Positions 1-4,720 of a stretch of 6,936 bases of DNA are shown here, in pieces; positions within the stretch are counted from its first letter, which is position 1, and every line of letters starts with the position of its first letter. The notes beneath the pieces were generated by a model. The model saw only the letters and a program-made list of their open reading frames with translations. It made no database searches and was not told the origin of the DNA. The translations under genes and the position numbers were made by a program. Origin of the DNA: an uncultured Lachnospiraceae bacterium (GTDB lineage Bacteria > Bacillota_A > Clostridia > Lachnospirales > Lachnospiraceae); assembly GCA_910585655.1 (NCBI GenBank), contig CAJUFW010000070.1, forward strand, positions 1-6,936. The letters run 5' to 3'.

Positions 1-11
1 GCTGACGCAGA

Positions 12-52
12 CGCGCTTCGGCGCGGGAATTCCACTTTGTGGAATTCTTTTT
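12..52 (+). terminator. Tandem-hairpin rho-independent terminator of an upstream gene
   Basis: Two perfect hairpins follow each other. The first has 5-bp arms (12-16 and 21-25) closing a TTCG loop, which is the very stable C(UUCG)G tetraloop. The second has 9-bp arms (27-35 and 39-47) around a TTT loop and is followed at once by five T residues (48-52). The T run lies on the plus-strand side only, so this most likely ends a rightward transcript whose gene lies off the left edge. Read on the minus strand, the stem is followed by GC-rich sequence, so it is a poor terminator for the leftward regulator gene ending at 96. Confidence 0.75.
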
Positions 53-95
53 CATTTGCGCGAGTGTGCATCCTGCCCGGAGAGCTTTTACCAAC

Positions 96-1169
96 TTAAC
101 ATACCGGCAGGGAAGGAGGTTTTTTGGTAGAATCCCGCTCGATATATTGGTATGGTACATAGTGGTCGATTTCCTGGCGCGGTTCTGGTTTTAGCTGCTG
201 GAGTAAAAGCTCCATCGAACGCTGTCCCATCTCATAGGCATTGACATAGATCGTAGAGAGGGTTGGCGTAAATTCCAGACCGGAGTAAGAGGTATGGCTG
301 ACGGACAGGATACAAATATCCTCCGGGATATGCAGCCCTTTTTCTAAAAAGTGGTTATAGGCGGTAATGGTAGGCGTCATAGAGTCAAAGAAAAAAGCGT
401 CCGGAGGGTTTTTCTGCGCCAACAGACCGTCTAATAGGATAGAAAGCTGCATCGGATCATCGTCAATCTGGTTTGGAAGAAGGTACAGGGAACAGGAAAT
501 ACCATGCTCTGCGGCAAATTGTTCGAGTGCTGCTTTGATCGTACGGTAGCGGGTAGACTGCGAGTATAAATTAAACCGGGATAGGGTGACAATGTTGCGG
601 CAGCCTTTTTCATAGAGAAGCCGCTGCGCTTCTGCAAAATACAAAGAAAAGCCGCCATAAATGTTATGGTTATAAATATCCTCTGAAACAGGCTCTCCAC
701 AGTAGACAAAGGGTTTGCCGGAGGAGAGCAGGTACTGAAATGTAGCCTCTGATTCGGTGGTTCTGGAAGGAAATACGAAGCCGTCTACCGGAAGCGTAAA
801 CCAGTCGTTGGCAGTCTGCAAAGGCTCGTGGGGCAAAGGGGCGCTGTAGAGCAGAACATGATAATGGTTCCGTGCCGCCATAGCAGAAAGCCCGGAAATA
901 AACTGGCTTTGAAACATATCCTGATGAGAGGTCAGTTCTGGTGAAAGAACTAAGGCAACCGTATTCATAATAGAGGAGCCAAGGCGTCGGGCATGGAGGT
1001 TTGGTACATAACCTAACGTACGGATAGCCTCCTGAACACGTTCGACCGTTTTTGGGGAATATCGCCCCTTTTGGTTGATAATATTGGAAATTGTAGCAGT
1101 AGAAAGCCCGGTTTGTTTGGCAACATCATATATCGTAGCTTGTTTTTTGGAAGCTTCTTTTGATTTCAT
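96..1169 (-). CDS. LacI/GalR-family transcriptional regulator
   Basis: This is a cytoplasmic DNA-binding repressor of 357 residues, slightly longer than the usual 330-345. The N-terminal helix-turn-helix covers about residues 12-32 (ATIYDVAKQTGLS, then TATISNIIN). The hinge follows at about 53-64 with PNLHARRL; L63 is in the position of the leucine that family members insert into the central CpG of their operator. Residues 68-340 form the two-lobed periplasmic-binding-protein-like effector domain, with the usual RYRTIKAAL helix (207-215) and a C-terminal core near 284-325. The usual GFDD-like segment of the pocket is replaced by SHTS (291-294). The start is the only upstream ATG. Its Shine-Dalgarno site is weak (GAG-like, about 12 bases upstream), but a good promoter lies just before it. 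The gene diverges from the ABC/sulfatase operon, and TAACCGGTTA-type sites between them suggest it controls that operon. The ligand is unknown, plausibly a sugar derived from the imported substrate. The family call is firm; the regulon is inferred. Confidence 0.93.
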   Translation of the reverse strand: MKSKEASKKQATIYDVAKQTGLSTATISNIINQKGRYSPKTVERVQEAIRTLGYVPNLHARRLGSSIMNTVALVLSPELTSHQDMFQSQFISGLSAMAARNHYHVLLYSAPLPHEPLQTANDWFTLPVDGFVFPSRTTESEATFQYLLSSGKPFVYCGEPVSEDIYNHNIYGGFSLYFAEAQRLLYEKGCRNIVTLSRFNLYSQSTRYRTIKAALEQFAAEHGISCSLYLLPNQIDDDPMQLSILLDGLLAQKNPPDAFFFDSMTPTITAYNHFLEKGLHIPEDICILSVSHTSYSGLEFTPTLSTIYVNAYEMGQRSMELLLQQLKPEPRQEIDHYVPYQYIERDSTKKPPSLPVC

Positions 1170-1211
1170 AATGACACAGCTCTTTTCTGATTTTTCGATC
1201 TATTCTAAAAA

Positions 1212-1240
1212 ATTAAATCAAATTTTTACTATAAAGTCAA
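1212..1240 (-). promoter_or_regulatory. Promoter of the LacI-type regulator gene
   Basis: On the minus strand the -35 box is TTGACT (1235-1240), followed by a 17-base spacer and the -10 box TTTAAT (1212-1217). Each box differs from the sigma-A consensus at one position. Transcription would start near 1205, giving a leader of about 35 bases before the ATG at 1169. Neither operator candidate overlaps this promoter; the nearer one lies at about -81 to -90. Confidence 0.7.
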
Positions 1241-1285
1241 TAGGGAAAGTAGGCAGAAAACAAAAGATAGTGCTGCCTAATTATG

Positions 1286-1295
1286 TAATCGGTTA
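1286..1295. promoter_or_regulatory. Candidate LacI-family operator, distal copy
   Basis: TAATCGGTTA differs by one base from the perfect palindrome at 1472-1481, and both are preceded by a G. It keeps the central CpG expected for a LacI-family hinge-helix contact. With its flanks it also resembles a CcpA catabolite-response element (TGTAATCGGTTAAT), with mismatches at the right end. It could therefore serve the local regulator, CcpA, or both. It lies about 180 bases upstream of the operon start of transcription. Confidence 0.5.
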
Positions 1296-1302
1296 ATCTA
1301 AG

Positions 1303-1327
1303 AAGTAAACAAAAATGAAGTTTACTT
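1303..1327. repeat. Perfect 8-bp inverted repeat upstream of the operon promoter
   Basis: The arms are AAGTAAAC (1303-1310) and GTTTACTT (1320-1327), separated by nine bases. The centre-to-centre spacing of the arms is 17 bp, between one and two helical turns. It lies about 140 bp upstream of the operon -10 region and has no T run, so a protein-binding site is more likely than a terminator. The sequence is unlike the CpG-centred operator candidates, so a different regulator would be involved. No cognate protein is visible in the window. Confidence 0.4.
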
Positions 1328-1432
1328 GGAAAAATGAGTCATAGTCTCAATTATATTAGCAAAAATAAATAAAAAAATATACGAAAATATTAGTATTATA
1401 TACAGATATTACAGTAAAAATAGTGTGTTATA

Positions 1433-1461
1433 TTGACAAAAGTTATAGAAAATGTTAAAGT
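1433..1461 (+). promoter_or_regulatory. Promoter of the ABC transporter/sulfatase operon
   Basis: The -35 box is a perfect TTGACA (1433-1438). A 17-base spacer leads to the -10 box TAAAGT (1456-1461), four of six to consensus, and a TGT just before it gives an extended -10 (TGn). The predicted start is near 1468. About 80 bp of A/T-tract DNA lies directly upstream. The palindromic operator at 1472-1481 falls at about +4 to +14, where a bound repressor would block initiation or escape. Confidence 0.75.
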
Positions 1462-1471
1462 AGCAATAACG

Positions 1472-1481
1472 TAACCGGTTA
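1472..1481. promoter_or_regulatory. Candidate LacI-family operator, promoter-proximal copy
   Basis: TAACCGGTTA is a perfect 10-bp palindrome with a central CpG, the hallmark of LacI-family operators. It starts about 10 bases after the -10 box of the operon promoter. A single-mismatch copy lies 186 bp upstream (1286-1295). The position and the adjacent divergent LacI-type gene support it as the main repression site of the operon. Binding is inferred, not shown. Confidence 0.65.
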
Positions 1482-1485
1482 TATA

Positions 1486-1512
1486 AACCAGAAAAATCAC
1501 TTGCTTCTGGTT
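1486..1512 (+). repeat. Leader stem-loop / inverted repeat
   Basis: Perfect 8-bp arms AACCAGAA (1486-1493) and TTCTGGTT (1505-1512) enclose an 11-base loop, beginning about 18 bases into the predicted transcript. No T run follows, so it is not a classical terminator. It could stabilise the 5' end of the mRNA, or at DNA level be a second regulator site directly beside the operator. TGCTTCTG from its right arm recurs at 1568-1575 nearer the start codon. Confidence 0.45.
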
Positions 1513-1613
1513 ATTAGCAGCAAAAAACAAAAAGAGGAGCGCAGGCAAATAGGAGCAAAAAAGTATCTGCTTCTGTGAAAAAATAGCCTGCACAGAGGAA
1601 AGGAGCGTACCAA

Positions 1614-2909
1614 ATGAAAAAAAGAGCGTGGATGTTATGTATAGGTTTGGTGTTGACCCTGTTGGTAGCCGCATGCGGCAAGCAGGAGGAAAAAAACAGT
1701 ACGGCGAATCCGGATGCCGGGCAAAAGGAACAAAAGACCGATCAGCAAACTTCTTCCGACGAGCCGGTCAAAGTCAATATCTGGCTGGCAGGAAGCGGAG
1801 ACGCCGCGTATGACGAGGCATATCGTACGATTTTTGACGCTTATTGTAACGAGCATACCAATGTCAGCTATGAGCTTACCTTTATTTCCTGGAGTGATTA
1901 TTTTACCAAGCTGAATACCGGGTTAGTCGGCGGAGCAGGGCCGGATTTGTACATGCTTGGTTATGGGCAGATGGGTTCGGTACAGGCATTAGGCTATACG
2001 CTTGCTTTAAACGATTATATTCCGGAAGAATATCAGGAAAGCTATTATCCGAATATTTTAAATGCGGCGACGATAGACGGCAATATTTACGGGCTGTTAG
2101 AGCCGGCGACCAGGCCATATTTCTACCGCAAGGACATTGCGGCGGCAAATGAGGTGACGGAAGAGGAATTAACGATCAAAACTCCGGAGGATTTTTATAA
2201 TCTGGTGCGAAAGATGACCGTATATGATGACAATGGCAAAGTAGTGACCTATGGGCTGGAAATCGATCCGGATGGAGAGCAGGAGTTTTTCGCCTTGTTG
2301 GGAATGTATAAAGAAGATGCCAGACTGTGGAACGACGATACGACGGCGGCGTTTGATTCTCCGGAAGCCGTGCAGGCGGTGGAAGGAATTCGCGCGTTGG
2401 TCGATGAGGGGTATGTCTGCCTGCGGGATCCAAGCGCGACAAGCGACGGTCTGACCAACGGAATTTCAGCGATGGCGCTCTCCGCAGAAAGCGCTTATGT
2501 CAATATGGACGCGGCGTTTCCAGGGAATGTCGGAGTCGTGAAAAGCGATATGACAACACTACTGATCGGGAATTTCCTGGCTGTCAACAGCGAATCCAAG
2601 AACAAAGAGACAGCGGCGGATATGTTAATGTATATGTTCAATGAGGATTCCGGACGGATTAAGCAAGAAAAGATCGGGCAGTTCGCTTCGATGTATTCGC
2701 TAGAGGACGCTTATCTGGAGGCAAATCCGAACTTTGAAAACGTCATTTATTCTTATCAGCATTCCAGAACGTATTCGGATACCATGACGGCGCAATATAC
2801 CGAACTGATTACCGGTTTTCGTACCGGATTTGAGACGATGATTCGGGGAGCGGACGCGGCTTCTGAATTAAAGTCGATGGCAGAGGCGTGGAACGCTTTG
2901 ATACAATAA
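1614..2909 (+). CDS. Extracellular solute-binding lipoprotein of a CUT1 sugar ABC transporter
   Basis: This 431-residue protein captures the solute outside the membrane and delivers it to the two permeases encoded next. It begins with a lipoprotein signal: basic KKR at 2-4, a hydrophobic core at about 6-20 and the lipobox VAAC with lipidated C21. Residues 22-50 form a polar Gln/Glu/Ser/Thr-rich tether. From about 52 onward it has the family 1 extracellular solute-binding fold (SBP_bac_1 type), including the GAGPDLYMLG segment near 107-116. The start has a strong AGGAG site (1601-1605), eight bases before the ATG. It is the first gene of the operon, following a leader of about 145 bases. A 34-base gap separates it from the first permease. 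The family is clear from its layout and its neighbours. The bound solute is not: a sulfated oligosaccharide or sugar is an inference from the sulfatase at the end of the operon. Confidence 0.93.
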   Translation: MKKRAWMLCIGLVLTLLVAACGKQEEKNSTANPDAGQKEQKTDQQTSSDEPVKVNIWLAGSGDAAYDEAYRTIFDAYCNEHTNVSYELTFISWSDYFTKLNTGLVGGAGPDLYMLGYGQMGSVQALGYTLALNDYIPEEYQESYYPNILNAATIDGNIYGLLEPATRPYFYRKDIAAANEVTEEELTIKTPEDFYNLVRKMTVYDDNGKVVTYGLEIDPDGEQEFFALLGMYKEDARLWNDDTTAAFDSPEAVQAVEGIRALVDEGYVCLRDPSATSDGLTNGISAMALSAESAYVNMDAAFPGNVGVVKSDMTTLLIGNFLAVNSESKNKETAADMLMYMFNEDSGRIKQEKIGQFASMYSLEDAYLEANPNFENVIYSYQHSRTYSDTMTAQYTELITGFRTGFETMIRGADAASELKSMAEAWNALIQ

Positions 2910-2932
2910 GGCTTCCTGAAACAGCTTAGAAT

Positions 2933-2937
2933 GGGGG
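2933..2937 (+). promoter_or_regulatory. Ribosome binding site that supports a GTG start
   Basis: GGGGG (2933-2937) lies six bases before GTG at 2944. The first in-frame ATG downstream is codon 38, inside the first membrane segment, so GTG is the only workable start for the first permease. An ATG at 2931 is in another frame. Confidence 0.7.
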
Positions 2938-2943
2938 ATAAAG

Positions 2944-3825
2944 GTGAAGCAAAAGAAAAGAATCAATAACGAAAACATTGGATATTTGTTGATTGCTCCA
3001 AGTTATTTGATTTATTTGCTGTTTGTATTGGTTCCGGTGCTGTGGACGATCGTCATGTCCTTTACCAACTATAACCTGCGGGAATGGCATTTTACCGGGA
3101 TATCCAACTATATTCAAATGTTTCAGGACAAGGTATTTTTAAGAAGTATCTGGAACACCGTCCGTTACAGTCTGATGACGATTCCGGTGGTAATGGTTCT
3201 GGCATTATGCCTGGCGATGCTGTTAAATCAGCGTTTAAAGGCAAAGGGCTTTTTTAGGACCTTGTTTTATCTGCCGAACATTTTTTCCATGGTGGCAGTT
3301 TCGATGGCGTGGCTGTATCTGTACGATACAAACAGCGGGATTTTAAATCGTATGTTAAACGGGCTTGGTCTGGAATCGGTCGGCTGGGTATCGAACACCG
3401 CTATGTCCATGATTTCGGTAGCGATTATGAGTATCTGGAACCAGGTTGGCTACAACATGATTCTGTTTTTGTCCGGTCTGCAGGGAATACCGGAGCATTT
3501 GTATGAGGCGGCAAGTATTGACGGCGCGACCAGATGGCAGAAGTTTCGTCATATTACGCTTCCGCAGCTTGCGCCGACGACCTTTTTTGTATTTGTAATG
3601 GCTTGTATTCATTCCTTCCAGGTATTTGGTCAGGTGCTGATTGTAACGAACGGCGGACCGGTCAACTCGACGACGACGATCGCGCACCAGATTTATAAAA
3701 ACGGATTTGAATATTTCCATATGGGCTATGCTTCTGCTCAGGCGGTTGTCCTGCTTCTGATTATTCTGGCAATTACCATAGTAAATTGGAAGTATGGAAA
3801 GGGAGGGACAAACGATGGAGAATAA
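2944..3825 (+). CDS. CUT1 sugar ABC transporter permease, MalF/UgpA-like
   Basis: This 293-residue integral membrane subunit forms half of the translocation pore. It starts at GTG. Six membrane segments can be seen, at roughly 13-35, 70-94, 104-126, 153-176, 211-235 and 261-282. The cytoplasmic EAA loop that docks the ATPase lies at 188-207: E188-A-A-S-I-D-G194, ending in L206-P207. The conserved VTNGGPVNSTTTI segment (234-246) is typical of MalF-like partners. The length is usual for two-permease CUT1 systems of Firmicutes, which lack the long extra loop of enterobacterial MalF. Its 3' end overlaps the start of the next gene by 11 bases, so the two permeases are probably translationally coupled. 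No ATPase gene is linked, so a shared MsmX/MsmK-type ATPase encoded elsewhere is expected. Confidence 0.93.
   Translation: MKQKKRINNENIGYLLIAPSYLIYLLFVLVPVLWTIVMSFTNYNLREWHFTGISNYIQMFQDKVFLRSIWNTVRYSLMTIPVVMVLALCLAMLLNQRLKAKGFFRTLFYLPNIFSMVAVSMAWLYLYDTNSGILNRMLNGLGLESVGWVSNTAMSMISVAIMSIWNQVGYNMILFLSGLQGIPEHLYEAASIDGATRWQKFRHITLPQLAPTTFFVFVMACIHSFQVFGQVLIVTNGGPVNSTTTIAHQIYKNGFEYFHMGYASAQAVVLLLIILAITIVNWKYGKGGTNDGE
3801..3806 (+). promoter_or_regulatory. Ribosome binding site that sets the start of the second permease
   Basis: GGGAGG (3801-3806) lies eight bases before ATG 3815. An in-frame ATG at 3794 would place this site inside the coding sequence and has no comparable site of its own, so 3815 is the preferred start. 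The site lies within the last codons of the upstream permease gene. Confidence 0.75.
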
Positions 3826-4708
3826 AAAGATGGGAATGGGAGCGAAAAATCGTCTGCTGACGACGTTAAGCTATATCATTTTATGTGTATGGGTCGTGAT
3901 AACATTAGTGCCGATCGTGATGGTAGTACTGACGGCGTTTAAAACCGACGGCGAAATTTCCATGGCAAATTTCCGTTGGCTTCCGTCCAGTTTTACGTAC
4001 TTTGACAATTTCAAAGAAGCCTGGAAGATGGTAAACTGGTCGGTTTGCTTTGGAAACAGCTTTTTGATCACGGTGCTGGTCGTTGTGGGCAGTCTGCTTT
4101 TTAACTCGCTGGCTGGATACGCGTTTGCCAGACTGCGTTTTAAGGGAAGGGATTTGCTGTTTATGACCATCCTGTTAGGAATGATGGTTTCCCCACAGTC
4201 GATTATTATACCGCAGTATGTGATGATGCGTTCGGTACCGCTTACCGGAGGAAACAACCTAATGGGCAGCGGCGGGACAGGGCTTTTGGACTCTTATGTA
4301 TCCCTGATCGTGCCGTTTTTATCCGGGGCATTTGGAATTTTTTTGTGCCGACAGTTTTATTCCACCTTTCCAAAGTCGCTGGATGAGGCAGCAAGAATTG
4401 ACGGCTGCGGACCGGTACGTACTTATTTTTACATTTTTCTTCCGTTGTCTAAGACTATTTTGGCAACGCTCACCATTATGAAAGCGACCTCCACCTGGAA
4501 TGATTTCTTTTATCCATTGATTTTTACCCAGTCAGAACGGATGCGGACGGTACAGCTTGCTCTGCAGATGTTTAAGGGTTCGACGACGACGCATTTTAAT
4601 TGGCTGATGGCGGCGACGTTGATTACGGTGATTCCGATGGTGATTGTTTACTTTTTGGCGCAAAAGCAGTTTGTCCAGGGGATTGCTTCCACTGGTATGA
4701 AAAATTAG
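3815..4708 (+). CDS. CUT1 sugar ABC transporter permease, MalG/UgpE-like
   Basis: This is the second pore-forming subunit, 297 residues from the ATG at 3815. A longer reading from 3794 would add seven residues but lacks a proper ribosome site. Six hydrophobic segments occur at about 17-42, 81-105, 113-138, 161-181, 213-235 and 264-285. The EAA loop is at 191-210: E191-A-A-R-I-D-G-C-G-P, ending in L209-P210. The pattern LAGYAFARLRFKG (99-111) is a MalG-family signature. A Gly/Asn-rich stretch of about 20 residues (141-160, with LTGGNN and GSGGTG) sits before the fourth hydrophobic segment; it looks longer than in the minimal family members and may be an extra external loop. The gene overlaps the first permease by 11 bases and ends with TAG 12 bases before the sulfatase gene. 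Confidence 0.92.
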   Translation: MENKKMGMGAKNRLLTTLSYIILCVWVVITLVPIVMVVLTAFKTDGEISMANFRWLPSSFTYFDNFKEAWKMVNWSVCFGNSFLITVLVVVGSLLFNSLAGYAFARLRFKGRDLLFMTILLGMMVSPQSIIIPQYVMMRSVPLTGGNNLMGSGGTGLLDSYVSLIVPFLSGAFGIFLCRQFYSTFPKSLDEAARIDGCGPVRTYFYIFLPLSKTILATLTIMKATSTWNDFFYPLIFTQSERMRTVQLALQMFKGSTTTHFNWLMAATLITVIPMVIVYFLAQKQFVQGIASTGMKN

Positions 4709-4720
4709 AGGGGGAACAGT

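Larger units (their letters stand above)
1170..1613. promoter_or_regulatory. Divergent intergenic control region (444 bp)
   Basis: This is an AT-rich stretch without a credible gene between the leftward regulator and the rightward transport operon. It holds a regulator promoter (1212-1240), an operator candidate (1286-1295), an 8-bp inverted repeat (1303-1327), a run of A/T tracts at about 1350-1432 that could act as an UP element, the operon promoter (1433-1461), a second operator candidate (1472-1481), and a roughly 145-base untranslated leader with a stem-loop (1486-1512). The short open frames that cross it show no convincing start site or coding character. Confidence 0.8.

Noticed and set aside
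1..95. Open plus-strand frame running from the left edge to about 99
   Set aside because: It crosses two clear hairpins and a T run that are better read as a terminator, and no family signature can be seen.
1335..1349. TGAG/CTCA short inverted repeat
   Set aside because: Four-base arms are expected by chance in a region of this size.
1396..1674. 92-codon minus-strand frame across the operon promoter and leader
   Set aside because: Its hydrophobic, Phe-rich product is what AT-rich control DNA encodes by chance, and it overlaps the well-supported promoter, operator and start of the binding-protein gene.
2809..2818. TTACCGGTTT, resembling the operator (8 of 10)
   Set aside because: It is inside the coding sequence of the binding protein, far from any promoter, and not palindromic at the ends; likely chance.
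3355..3720. 121-codon open frame on the minus strand inside the first permease gene
   Set aside because: It lies wholly inside a strongly supported membrane-protein gene. Its product is Arg-rich and has no recognisable domain.
3794..3814. Upstream ATG as start of the second permease
   Set aside because: It has no good ribosome site, while ATG 3815 has GGGAGG at ideal spacing.
3871..4257. 128-codon open frame on the minus strand inside the second permease gene
   Set aside because: It is antisense to conserved permease sequence, with no independent ribosome site or family signature.
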